This document shows positions 40,549-48,643 of a DNA stretch of 64,000 nt, piece by piece. Each line of letters begins with the position of its first letter. The stretch's first letter is position 1. The position numbers were made by a program, and so were the translations under genes. The notes below the pieces were generated by a model. The model had not been told where the DNA came from and did not search any database. It saw nothing but the letters and a program-made list of their open reading frames with translations. Source of the DNA: an uncultured Spirochaetales bacterium (GTDB taxonomy: Bacteria > Spirochaetota > Spirochaetia > Sphaerochaetales > Sphaerochaetaceae); the NCBI GenBank assembly GCA_944388965.1, contig CALXKL010000007.1, positions 1 through 64,000 of the forward strand. The letters run 5' to 3'.

Positions 40549-43075
40549 GCAGTCTGTCTCTCAGCACTCCGTCCTGCCTGTACAGCGCGTTGCCGATGGC
40601 GGGGGCCGTCGGTATCGTGCACAGCTCTCCTACGCCCTTGGCCCCATAGGCGAACGGGCTTGTGCCAGGGCCATGGACCAGAATGGTCTCGATCTCGGGG
40701 ATGTCTGTGGAGCGCAGCAGGCCGAGTGTGCCGTACTTCGACTTCACGTATCCTTCCTCCTGCACGAACCTCTCCGTGAGCGCATAGCCGATGCCCATTA
40801 CGACGCCGCCTTCGATCTGACCTTCGATTGCGGTCATGTTGATCACGGTGCCGGCGTCGCATGCGGCCGTGATCTTCCGTATGCCTCCACTCTCGTCGAG
40901 CTCGCACACCTGGGCCGAGTAGCTGTAGGCCAGATGTGATACGGGGTGGGGCTTCGTGGAGCCGATCGGATCCGTATCGAACGTGAAATGCGCACTGTAC
41001 TGTCTGCCTTCGAGCTCCTCGAGGGTCTTTCCCTTGAGGTCCTCTGCCAGCTGCTGTGCGGCGCGTCTGACGGCCTCTCCGGTGAAGGCGGTCTGCCTCG
41101 ATGCGGTAGAGGTGCCGCTGTCAGGCGTACGCGAGGAGTCGGGCCGCTCGACGATGATCCTGTCGGGCGCGAGCCCACATGTCTCGGCGGCGATCTGCGT
41201 CATGACGGTGGCAAGCCCCTGTCCCATGCAGGCGGCGGAGGTGCGCACATGCACCATGCCACCCTCGATGGAGATGATGCACCGTCCCGTGTCCTCGACG
41301 CCGACGCCCACGCCGCTGTTCTTCAGGGCGCAGGCGATACCCGTCCTGTCGCTGTGGAAGTAGGCGTCCCTCACTGCATCCAGACACTCCCGTATACCGG
41401 TGTCGGGGCCGGCGATCTGCCCGTTCGGCATCGTGTCGCCGGGCCTTAGCGCGTTCAGGTAGCGGAACTCGAAGGGGTCCATGCCGACCTTCGCGGCAAG
41501 CACGTCCATCGCCTCCTCGATGGCATAGCACGACTGGGTCACGCCGAATCCCCTGAACGCGCCCGAGGGCACGTTGTTCGTGTACATCGCATAGCCTTCG
41601 ATGAAGATGTCCTGGTAGTTGTAGGGACCGGCGGCATGTGTACAGGCCCTCTGCAGCACGGGTCCGCCAAGGGATGCGTATGCTCCGGTGTCGGCGACTA
41701 TCCTGCATCTGAGAGCCTTCAGCCTTCCGTTCCCGTCGCAGCCAAGAGTCAGGTCGATGTCCATCGGGTGGCGCTTCGGATGGACCTCCAGACTCTCCTG
41801 ACGGGACAGCTTGACCTTGACCGGTCTCTTCACCAGCCAGGCGGCAAGTGCGGCATGGTGCTGGACGGACATGTCCTCCTTGCCTCCGAATCCACCACCG
41901 ACAAGTGCGCTGATGCATCTGACCCGCTCCTGCGGGATGTCCAGCATGTGGCTGATCTCGCGTACTTCGTCGAAGATGCTCTGCCCGGATGTATAGACGG
42001 TCACTCCGTCATTCGATTCGTCATAGAGGGCGACGGCGCATTCGGGCTCCATGAAGGCATGCTCCGTGTGCCCTGTGGAGAACGACAGCGAGACGGTATG
42101 GCGGCATTTGGCGAGCATGCCATCCGCATCCCCGCGCTCTATGTGCTCATGGCTCATGACGTTGGTGCGTCCCTCATGCACGGGTATGTCGTCCTTCAGT
42201 GCAGATTGCGCATCGAACACGCCATCCAGAACCTCGTATTCCACGTCCACGAGCGAGAGTATCTCGTCGAGGTCCTCCATTTTCTCGCCAACGACCATGC
42301 AGATGGCGTCTCCTGTGTAGTGAGTCAGCTGTCCGGGGGCGATGAACACCGGCCAGTCCTTGATGATGTGTCCGTGTTCGTTCACCGGCACGTCCCCAGC
42401 CGTGATGATGCGCACGCATGACGGATGCAGGATCGCCCTGGACGTGTCTATCGACAGGACTCGGGCCCTGGGATACGCGCTTCTGAGGCACTTGCCGTAG
42501 AGCATTCCCTCCAGATGGATGTCGTCGGTGTATATTCCGGTGCCGAGGGTCTTCTCTGCGGCATCCACCCTGGCCATGCGGCCGGACAGGGCGGGGTCGT
42601 CGTCAGGTGACGGGACGTCCAGGCCCTCGCGGAGGATCCTGGCTGCGAGCATGATGGCATCCTCTATCTTCACATAGCCCGTACAGCGGCAGATGTTGCC
42701 TCTTATGGCCTTCTTCACATCCTCCGGACCCGGGTTCAGGTTTTCGTCCAGGAGGCTCTTCGCGCTCATGACCATGCCGGGGGTGCAGAAGCCGCACTGC
42801 ACGGCTCCCGCCTTGGCGAACGCATAGGAGTAGACCGCCTTCTCCCTCTCTGACAGTCCCTCTATGGTCACGATCCTCCTGCCTTCAAGCTTCGAGAGGA
42901 GGGGGACGCAGGCCTTCGTCTTCCTGCCGTCGACCAGCACTGTGCAGGCGCCGCATGCGCCCTCGCTGCATCCGTCCTTCGTGCCGGTCAGATGCAGTTC
43001 TTCCCTGAGAAAGACAAGGAGCTTCATGTCCCTTGCGCTTTCGTAGTCCTTTCCGTTGACATTCACCCTGTACAT
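40523..43075 (-). CDS. Molybdenum hydroxylase, xanthine dehydrogenase family ([2Fe-2S] fused to Mo subunit)
   Basis: 850 aa. The N-terminal [2Fe-2S] domain has Cys 36, 41, 44 and 56 (CSEGACGACTVLVDG), and the second cluster domain has 94, 97, 129 and 131 (CGFCTPG, ICRCTGY). The molybdopterin domains follow (GGGFGGKEDMSVQHH, GAFRGFGVTQS), with the catalytic Glu in GAKGVGELCTIPTAP. No FAD domain is present. Length and layout match the selenium-dependent xanthine dehydrogenase or aldehyde oxidoreductase (Mop) types. Substrate is probably a purine. No cofactor-maturation genes are nearby. Confidence 0.88.
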   Translation of the reverse strand: MYRVNVNGKDYESARDMKLLVFLREELHLTGTKDGCSEGACGACTVLVDGRKTKACVPLLSKLEGRRIVTIEGLSEREKAVYSYAFAKAGAVQCGFCTPGMVMSAKSLLDENLNPGPEDVKKAIRGNICRCTGYVKIEDAIMLAARILREGLDVPSPDDDPALSGRMARVDAAEKTLGTGIYTDDIHLEGMLYGKCLRSAYPRARVLSIDTSRAILHPSCVRIITAGDVPVNEHGHIIKDWPVFIAPGQLTHYTGDAICMVVGEKMEDLDEILSLVDVEYEVLDGVFDAQSALKDDIPVHEGRTNVMSHEHIERGDADGMLAKCRHTVSLSFSTGHTEHAFMEPECAVALYDESNDGVTVYTSGQSIFDEVREISHMLDIPQERVRCISALVGGGFGGKEDMSVQHHAALAAWLVKRPVKVKLSRQESLEVHPKRHPMDIDLTLGCDGNGRLKALRCRIVADTGAYASLGGPVLQRACTHAAGPYNYQDIFIEGYAMYTNNVPSGAFRGFGVTQSCYAIEEAMDVLAAKVGMDPFEFRYLNALRPGDTMPNGQIAGPDTGIRECLDAVRDAYFHSDRTGIACALKNSGVGVGVEDTGRCIISIEGGMVHVRTSAACMGQGLATVMTQIAAETCGLAPDRIIVERPDSSRTPDSGTSTASRQTAFTGEAVRRAAQQLAEDLKGKTLEELEGRQYSAHFTFDTDPIGSTKPHPVSHLAYSYSAQVCELDESGGIRKITAACDAGTVINMTAIEGQIEGGVVMGIGYALTERFVQEEGYVKSKYGTLGLLRSTDIPEIETILVHGPGTSPFAYGAKGVGELCTIPTAPAIGNALYRQDGVLRDRLPMTGLKTV

Positions 43076-43211
43076 CGCAGTCCCCTTCGTTCTGCATCAG
43101 CCTTCGGCCGCTTAGCTTCTGCCCGTATGGCAGCGGTCTGTGATACCAAGGCTTGCGATTCTCATATCGTCTAGGGAAAAGTATAAACCAGAATCCGGAA
43201 TCTGCAACGGA

Positions 43212-43245
43212 ATTGACCGCAGGGGAGAGGAACGCCCCTCTCCTG
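43212..43245. other. Hairpin upstream of the metal ABC operon
   Basis: GCAGGGGAGAGG and CCCCTCTCCTGC flank a 4-nt loop; several registers pair. It lies between the divergent molybdenum hydroxylase and metal-transporter genes, upstream of the transporter promoter, so it is not part of that mRNA. It may be a termination or insulating element. The rest of 43076-43307 holds the promoters of the two genes. Confidence 0.4.
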
Positions 43246-43252
43246 CGCTTTG

Positions 43253-43281
43253 TTGACATCGCGTCAGATTAATCGTATCTT
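43253..43281 (+). promoter_or_regulatory. Sigma-70-type promoter of the metal ABC operon
   Basis: TTGACA (43253-43258) and TATCTT (43276-43281) are separated by 17 bp, 27 bp before the ATG. No clear Zur or DtxR-type operator overlaps it. Confidence 0.7.
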
Positions 43282-43307
43282 GATGAAACCGGGTTCATGG
43301 AGGAACG

Positions 43308-44321
43308 ATGTCAGGCTATCTCGATGCACTGGACAAGGGCGTCTCGCTGGCGCTCTTCGACGGCGGCCGTGTGATCTTCACAAGCGGAGGCAAGTGGCTT
43401 CATCCGCTGTTCGAGGCGGAGGAGTTCCTGCGCTCGAGTGGGTCGTTTGCCGGGCCGTTGTGCCTGCATGACAGCATCTCGGGCCTTGCCGCGGCGTTCC
43501 TGACCATCCGCCTGGGCGTCAGCAAGGTCAACATAGACATGGTCAGCGACCTGGCCCTTGAACTGTACGCAAAACATGGCATCGAGGTCCATTACACGAA
43601 GCGTGTCGAGAGGATAAAGTGCATCACCGAGACGCTGATCAGACCCGACATGTCGCTCGAGGAGGCCTATAGACTGCTCAGGAAGAAGGCCGACCTCACC
43701 AGCGGTCTGTCATTGAGACTCGAGCATCTTTCATTCTCATATGGCGACAGGAGGCTGCTGGAGGATGTAGACCTGTATCTGGAGAAGGGCGACGCCGTGA
43801 TCCTGGAAGGCGACAACGGCAGCGGCAAGTCGACTCTGCTGCGTCTTATCCTAGGCCTGGAGAGGCCGGATGGCGGCAGGATACTCTTCGACGGGGAGAC
43901 GCGTCGTCCCCCGATCGGCTACATAAGACAGTTCAGCGACCGTCAGAACTTCCCGTTCACCAGCTGGGAGGTCGTCGCCCTCGGTCTGCCGGACGGCGTC
44001 AAGGACCGCAGAGCGGAGATAGAGCTGGCGCTCAGGCGCTGCGGGGTGTATCACCTGAAGGACAGGTGCTTCTTCTCCCTTTCAGGCGGAGAGATGGCCA
44101 AGGTCAATCTCGCCAGGGTGCTGGCCAGCAAGGCCCGTCTGCTGCTTTTCGACGAGCCTGTAGCGAGTCTGGACCGCGACTCGCGCATCGCGTTTGCCGA
44201 CATCATGACATCGCTGTCCGTAACTGAGATGCCGACCATGATCATAGTCAACCATGACAGACTGCTGAGAGAGGCCCTGCCTTGGCCGGTCAGACGTCTG
44301 GAGGGAGGCCGTCTTGTTTGA
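43308..44321 (+). CDS. DUF1893 domain fused to a metal-type ABC ATPase
   Basis: 337 aa. Residues about 4-105 are a DUF1893 domain (SLALFDGGRVIFTSGGKWLH, then AAAFLTIRLGVSKVNIDMVS and an EVHYTKRVERIKC strand). Residues 135-337 are an ABC ATPase of the ZnuC/MntB type: Walker A GDNGSGKSTLLRL near 168-180, Q-loop IGYIRQFSD, signature FSLSGGEMAKVNLAR, Walker B LLLFDEPVASLD. It drives metal uptake with the permease that overlaps its end. Stand-alone DUF1893 proteins are deaminase-fold and of unknown function; a fusion with the ATPase is uncommon. Confidence 0.85.
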   Translation: MSGYLDALDKGVSLALFDGGRVIFTSGGKWLHPLFEAEEFLRSSGSFAGPLCLHDSISGLAAAFLTIRLGVSKVNIDMVSDLALELYAKHGIEVHYTKRVERIKCITETLIRPDMSLEEAYRLLRKKADLTSGLSLRLEHLSFSYGDRRLLEDVDLYLEKGDAVILEGDNGSGKSTLLRLILGLERPDGGRILFDGETRRPPIGYIRQFSDRQNFPFTSWEVVALGLPDGVKDRRAEIELALRRCGVYHLKDRCFFSLSGGEMAKVNLARVLASKARLLLFDEPVASLDRDSRIAFADIMTSLSVTEMPTMIIVNHDRLLREALPWPVRRLEGGRLV

Positions 44322-45114
44322 TCTCCTGCTTCTTCCCCCGATATACCGTGCACTGCTCACGCTGATGTTCGCAGGCTCCACGTTCCCCCTTGCAGGAGTC
44401 ATGGTGCTGAGACTGAACCTCATGCAGCTGCGCTACACGTTGATGCATGGGCTGCTGCTCGGTGGTGCACTCTCGCTTGCACTGGATCTGCCGTCTCTGC
44501 CCGTCTATCTTGCAGTATGCGTGCTGACGGTCCTCCTTGTCCTGCACATGAGCAGGAGCGGCGGCATGAACATGGGCATATCCTCGTCGTTCATGATGGT
44601 CATGGCCGTGGCCCTCGCCGCCGTCATAACCCAGGTCGCCGACGTCCCGTCCAAGGATACCCTGGAGCTGCTGTGGGGCTCTCCGTTCACGGTTAGATGG
44701 CCGGAGCTGGCCGCGTTCGCGCTCCTGTCCGTCGCGATCGTCCTGTTCACGATACTTGACTGGAGGACGGTGAACCTCATGTTCTTCGACCGCGATGTGG
44801 CGATTTCCACAGGTCGGAACGTCAGGGCGCACGAGACCGTGATGGTCTTCCTGATCGCGTTCTCAGTGGCCATGTCCATGAGATTCGTCGGAGCCCTCCT
44901 GATAGACGCCCTCCTGCTGCTACCTGCCGTGATAGCGCTCAAGAGGGCCACGAGCGTCAGGAACCTGTTCATCACGGCATCCCTTGCAGGTCTTGGAACC
45001 GCAGTGTCAGGCTTCATGCTCTCCCTTTTCTTCGACCTGCCGCCCAGCAGCATGATAGCCCTTGCAAGCGCCATCCTATACATCGTGGTGCCGAAGAGGA
45101 GGGTGGCAGGATAG
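44314..45114 (+). CDS. Metal ABC transporter permease (ZnuB/MntC type)
   Basis: 266 aa, seven or more helices, ABC-3 family. The pattern includes AGVMVLRLNLMQLRYTLMHG, the GALLIDALLLLPAVIAL segment and a C-terminal GFMLSLFFDLPPSSMIAL. It overlaps the ATPase gene by 8 bp. The substrate is probably zinc or manganese; no residue decides between them. Confidence 0.88.
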   Translation: MFDLLLLPPIYRALLTLMFAGSTFPLAGVMVLRLNLMQLRYTLMHGLLLGGALSLALDLPSLPVYLAVCVLTVLLVLHMSRSGGMNMGISSSFMMVMAVALAAVITQVADVPSKDTLELLWGSPFTVRWPELAAFALLSVAIVLFTILDWRTVNLMFFDRDVAISTGRNVRAHETVMVFLIAFSVAMSMRFVGALLIDALLLLPAVIALKRATSVRNLFITASLAGLGTAVSGFMLSLFFDLPPSSMIALASAILYIVVPKRRVAG

Positions 45115-45139
45115 GGAGGTCCGTCTTCACTTGTCACCA

Positions 45140-45199
45140 CTGGCGGGTGCGCCAGCCTTTCATCCTGCCGACCGCAGGGTCGGCCGGTGGAATGAAAGG
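45140..45199 (+). promoter_or_regulatory. Two adjacent hairpins that cover the next gene's ribosome site
   Basis: CTGGCG/CGCCAG (45140-45155) is followed without a gap by a larger hairpin whose outer stem is CCTTTCAT (45156-45163) with ATGAAAGG (45192-45199) and inner stem CCGACC (45168-45173) with GGTCGG (45178-45183). The outer 3' arm contains the AAAGGAG Shine-Dalgarno of the substrate-binding gene at 45209. Opening would be needed for translation. Confidence 0.6.
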
Positions 45200-45208
45200 A
45201 GTCTTTTG

Positions 45209-45952
45209 ATGAAGAGAACGCTTATTGTCATCATGCTATCCCTCCTGATGGCAGGAGGTCTGTATGCACAGGCCGCCGGGGAGGACACTTCGTCATTCGT
45301 CGCATCCACCACCTGGACGGCCGCCTTCGCGGACCTTGCCGGCGTCGACGAGATTACCGTCATTGCACCGGCGACGCTTCGCCATCCGCCCGAGTACGAA
45401 CTGGTGCCGAGCGACATCGTCACCATACAGAACGCCCGCTTCTTCGTCAGTGCAGGCTACGAGAGGATGATGAGCACGATCCAGGAGGGCATCCCGTCCG
45501 ACGATCGCGTGGACATCCACATCACCACGGAGAACGACAGGCGGAACGTGGCCCTGATGGCCGACCTCATCGCCTCCTATACGGGCACGGACGTCCGCTA
45601 TGAAGACTATGTCGAGATGATGGACGAGGCTGCGCTGCGGATCGAGGAGCTGGGACTCGACGGGCTCAAGGTCTGGTGCCAGGGCATGCTCACGCCGATG
45701 GCCGAGGATCTGGGGCTGAACGTGGTTGCGACGTTCTCGGGAGAGCTCACCCCCTCGCAGATAGAGGAGGCATCATCAGGCGCCTATGACCTGATACTCG
45801 ACAACTACCACAACCCGTCCACCTCTCCGCTCGAGGGCGTTGTGGATTGCCCCATCGTCACCTGGCGCAACTTCCCCGAGACGGCCGGTCGCGGGGCCCT
45901 CGAGGACATGATGAGGGCGAACATCGATGCCGTGCTAGAACTTTATGACTAG
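45209..45952 (+). CDS. Metal ABC transporter substrate-binding protein (ZnuA-like, short)
   Basis: 247 aa with a signal peptide (residues 1-22, ending GLYAQAA). The ZnuA/TroA-type core has IAPATLRHPPEYELVPSDIV, where a His residue replaces the usual HxYEPxP-like motif, and a long helix followed by VVATFSGELTPSQIEEA. Length is below the usual about 300 aa; the His-rich loop of ZnuA is absent. It belongs to the operon with the DUF1893 ATPase and permease; its translation may be controlled by the upstream hairpins. It overlaps the convergent dCMP deaminase gene by 18 bp. Confidence 0.78.
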   Translation: MKRTLIVIMLSLLMAGGLYAQAAGEDTSSFVASTTWTAAFADLAGVDEITVIAPATLRHPPEYELVPSDIVTIQNARFFVSAGYERMMSTIQEGIPSDDRVDIHITTENDRRNVALMADLIASYTGTDVRYEDYVEMMDEAALRIEELGLDGLKVWCQGMLTPMAEDLGLNVVATFSGELTPSQIEEASSGAYDLILDNYHNPSTSPLEGVVDCPIVTWRNFPETAGRGALEDMMRANIDAVLELYD

Positions 45953-46417
45953 CTCCTTCTGCTCAGGCTGGAACTGGACCAGCTCCACTCCGGCCTGGGC
46001 GAGCATCCGCCTGCTGGCCTTCGTGCCGTCCGTGTCGGCGTACTTGTCCGAAAGGTAGACGATCTTCCTGATGCCGGCCTGGATTATGGCCTTGGCGCAT
46101 TCGTTGCATGGGAAGAGGGCGACGTACAGCGTACATCCCCTCAGGTCGCCTCCGATGGAGTTGAGGATGGCGTTGAGCTCAGCGTGGCAGACGTAGGGGT
46201 ACTTGGTCTCGATCCAGTCCCCTTCGCGGTCCCATGGCAGGTCGTCGTCCGAACATCCTGTGGGAAAGCCGTTGTAGCCCACGCCCACGATCCTGTGCTC
46301 CCTGTTGACGATGCAGGCGCCCACCTGGGTGTTGGGGTCCTTGCTTCTCATCGCAGAGAGCATGGCGACCCCCATGAAGTATTCGTCCCAGCTGATATGG
46401 TCTTCTCTCTTGTTCAT
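45935..46417 (-). CDS. Deoxycytidylate (dCMP) deaminase
   Basis: 160 aa, the normal length. The zinc site is formed by His 78 with Glu 80 (CHAELNA) and Cys 104 and 107 (PCNEC). GYNGFPTG and the loop RKIVYLSDKY are conserved. It converts dCMP to dUMP for thymidylate synthesis. The start overlaps the stop of the alpha/beta hydrolase by 4 bp. Confidence 0.93.
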   Translation of the reverse strand: MNKREDHISWDEYFMGVAMLSAMRSKDPNTQVGACIVNREHRIVGVGYNGFPTGCSDDDLPWDREGDWIETKYPYVCHAELNAILNSIGGDLRGCTLYVALFPCNECAKAIIQAGIRKIVYLSDKYADTDGTKASRRMLAQAGVELVQFQPEQKELVIKF

Positions 46418-47346
46418 CTCCAGCCCCCTTTCAGGAATTCGATCATCTCATCAGTATAACCCTGCTGCACCGAGTGGTACATCAGCAGGGAATGGTGCGA
46501 ATGGCGCCATTGCCCATCCATCTCGACCTCTCTCCTGACTCTTATCCAATCGTGGCAGATGCGGCATATGATTGCAAGATTCGAAAACGGGACGGTCCTG
46601 TCGCCCCGGTCGTGCATCACGAACATCGGCACGGCGATCCTCCCGAGGTCGTGACGTATCGTGTTGAACGCCTTCGTCAGCGAGATGCCGTGCAGCATGA
46701 CGATGCCACTGTAGCCTCTCCATTCCTCGTTGCCGTCATCCCCGTCGTCTCTGCCGTCCACGATTCCAAGACCGACCGTCTTGACGAACAGGTTGAATGT
46801 TCGTGCGAAGTAGCCCAGAGGGTTGGTGATGATGCCCAGATGCAGGCAGTTGTATGCCACGGGAGAGGAGATGGAGACGATCGCGTCCATGGCAAGCGGG
46901 GTGGCCGAATGCTCCTCGGCCAGCTTGAGCGTCATCGCCCCTCCCATGGAGACACCGACCACATAGACCCTGGCATAGCGCTGCCTGAGTGCGATGTAGT
47001 ACTGGTCGATGTATTCATACCACTGCGTGAAGTCGGTCTTTGCGAAAGCCCCGGGATCGGCCCCGAATGTCGGGATGAGCGGCGCATGGACGTCGTAGCC
47101 CGCGTCGCGCAGTCTTGCCGCGGTGTAGGAATACATGTCGGGGCAGGTGGGGTAGCCGTGGATCATCAGGACGCATTCGTCGCTTCCCTGCTCGTAGACG
47201 ATGCTCCTGCACTTTTCGCTGAAGCACTTCGATTCGTCCGCTACCAGCGGCTTTGTGTAAGGGTCCCTGTAGAAGGGGAGGAACACGTTCCAGATCACGA
47301 AGAGCAGCACGGCAATAGCCGCTATGATGAGCACCGCCATGGCCAC
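46414..47346 (-). CDS. Membrane-anchored alpha/beta hydrolase
   Basis: 310 aa. Residues 3-25 form an N-terminal membrane anchor (VLIIAAIAVLLFVIW). The oxyanion segment MIHGYPTCPDMYSY and the nucleophile elbow GVSMGGAMTLKL are clear, and MFVMHDRGDRTVPF with a later His completes the triad. It is like carboxylesterases or monoacylglycerol lipases. Substrate unknown. A terminator lies just upstream of its start. Confidence 0.85.
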   Translation of the reverse strand: MAMAVLIIAAIAVLLFVIWNVFLPFYRDPYTKPLVADESKCFSEKCRSIVYEQGSDECVLMIHGYPTCPDMYSYTAARLRDAGYDVHAPLIPTFGADPGAFAKTDFTQWYEYIDQYYIALRQRYARVYVVGVSMGGAMTLKLAEEHSATPLAMDAIVSISSPVAYNCLHLGIITNPLGYFARTFNLFVKTVGLGIVDGRDDGDDGNEEWRGYSGIVMLHGISLTKAFNTIRHDLGRIAVPMFVMHDRGDRTVPFSNLAIICRICHDWIRVRREVEMDGQWRHSHHSLLMYHSVQQGYTDEMIEFLKGGWR

Positions 47347-47365
47347 AAGTCTACATCATGCGGCT

Positions 47366-47398
47366 GAAAACGGAAACAGCAGCGGTTCCCCGCTGCTG
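47366..47398 (-). terminator. Terminator of the oad operon
   Basis: CAGCAGCGG (47377-47385) pairs with CCGCTGCTG (47390-47398); on the minus strand TTTCCGTTTT follows. It lies 28 bp downstream of the oadB stop and just before the hydrolase gene. Confidence 0.8.
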
Positions 47399-47425
47399 CC
47401 TCCATTTCCTCTTTGAAGAATCGTG

Positions 47426-48634
47426 TCAGACCATCTGCGACATCTGTACGAAGACGGGCACGACGCTCATCAGGACGCCGGCCGCGACCGCGCTTCCGAT
47501 GACGCCGGACACGTTCGGTCCCATGGCATGCATGAGCAGGAAGTTCTGGGGATCGGCCTCCTGACCGACCTTGCTCGACACACGTGCGGCCATCGGGACG
47601 GCAGACACGCCTGCCGATCCGATGAGCGGGTTGACGGGATGCTTGGGATCCAGCTTGTTCATCAGCTTGCCAAGCAGGACGCCTCCTGCGGTTCCGACAC
47701 CGAATGCGACCATGCCCAGAAGCAGGATGCCGAGGGTCTCGAGGTTGAGGAACCTCTCTGCGGCCATCTTCGATCCGACCGACAGGCCGAGGAAGATGGT
47801 GACCGTGTTCATCAGGGCGTTCTGCATCGTGTCGCTCAGACGGTCGATGCATCCGCACTCGCGTGCCAGGTTTCCAATCATGAGGGCTCCGATGAGGGAG
47901 CAGGCCGACGGAAGCAGGATTGCGCATACCGTGATGACCTCGAGCGGGAAGATGATCTTCTCAAGCTTGGAGACGGGGCGCATCTGCTGCATCCTGATCT
48001 TCCTCTCCTTCTCGGTGGTCAGCAGCCTCATTATAGGGGGCTGGATGATCGGGACCAGGGCCATGTAGGAGTAGGCCGCGACGGCGATCGAACCGAGGTA
48101 TTCAGGCGCCAGGTAGCGCGTGACGTAGATGGCCGTAGGTCCGTCTGCTCCTCCGATGATTCCGATGGATGCCGCGACGTTCAGGTCGAAGTTGATTCCG
48201 GGCAGGAACGAGAGCAGGAGCGCACCGATGAGGGCCGTGAAGATGCCCAGCTGGGCGGCTGCGCCCAGGAACAGGGTCTTCGGGTTGGCGATCAGCGGTC
48301 CGAAGTCGGTCATGGCTCCGACGCCCATGAAGATCAGGACGGGGAACAGGCCGGATTCGATACCTGCATTGTAAAGCACCTGGATGAAGCCGACCTGTCC
48401 ACTGACGGGGTCGGGGTCTCCCGCGATGTACGCGAACGGGATGTTCGAAAGGATGCATCCCATGGCGATGGGGATGAGCAGAAGAGGCTCGAAGCCCTTC
48501 TTGATCGCCAGGTAGAGGAGCACAAAGCCCACCAGGATCATCAGGAAGTTCCCCCAGCCTCCCGACTGGAGGAATCCGTAGAGACCCGTGCTCTGTGCCA
48601 GCAGTGTAAGTCCAGTGGTTATTCCTTCTAGCAT
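47426..48634 (-). CDS. oadB: Sodium-pumping oxaloacetate decarboxylase, beta subunit
   Basis: 402 aa, very hydrophobic, about 10 helices. It has the [12 protein letters not shown] segment and a conserved [18 protein letters not shown]-type region (here [18 protein letters not shown]), as in OadB/GcdB/MmdB. It decarboxylates the carboxybiotin passed from the alpha subunit and exports Na+. It starts 9 bp after oadA with a TAAGGAGA ribosome site. Confidence 0.95.
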   Translation of the reverse strand: MLEGITTGLTLLAQSTGLYGFLQSGGWGNFLMILVGFVLLYLAIKKGFEPLLLIPIAMGCILSNIPFAYIAGDPDPVSGQVGFIQVLYNAGIESGLFPVLIFMGVGAMTDFGPLIANPKTLFLGAAAQLGIFTALIGALLLSFLPGINFDLNVAASIGIIGGADGPTAIYVTRYLAPEYLGSIAVAAYSYMALVPIIQPPIMRLLTTEKERKIRMQQMRPVSKLEKIIFPLEVITVCAILLPSACSLIGALMIGNLARECGCIDRLSDTMQNALMNTVTIFLGLSVGSKMAAERFLNLETLGILLLGMVAFGVGTAGGVLLGKLMNKLDPKHPVNPLIGSAGVSAVPMAARVSSKVGQEADPQNFLLMHAMGPNVSGVIGSAVAAGVLMSVVPVFVQMSQMV

Positions 48635-48643
48635 AGTCTCTCC

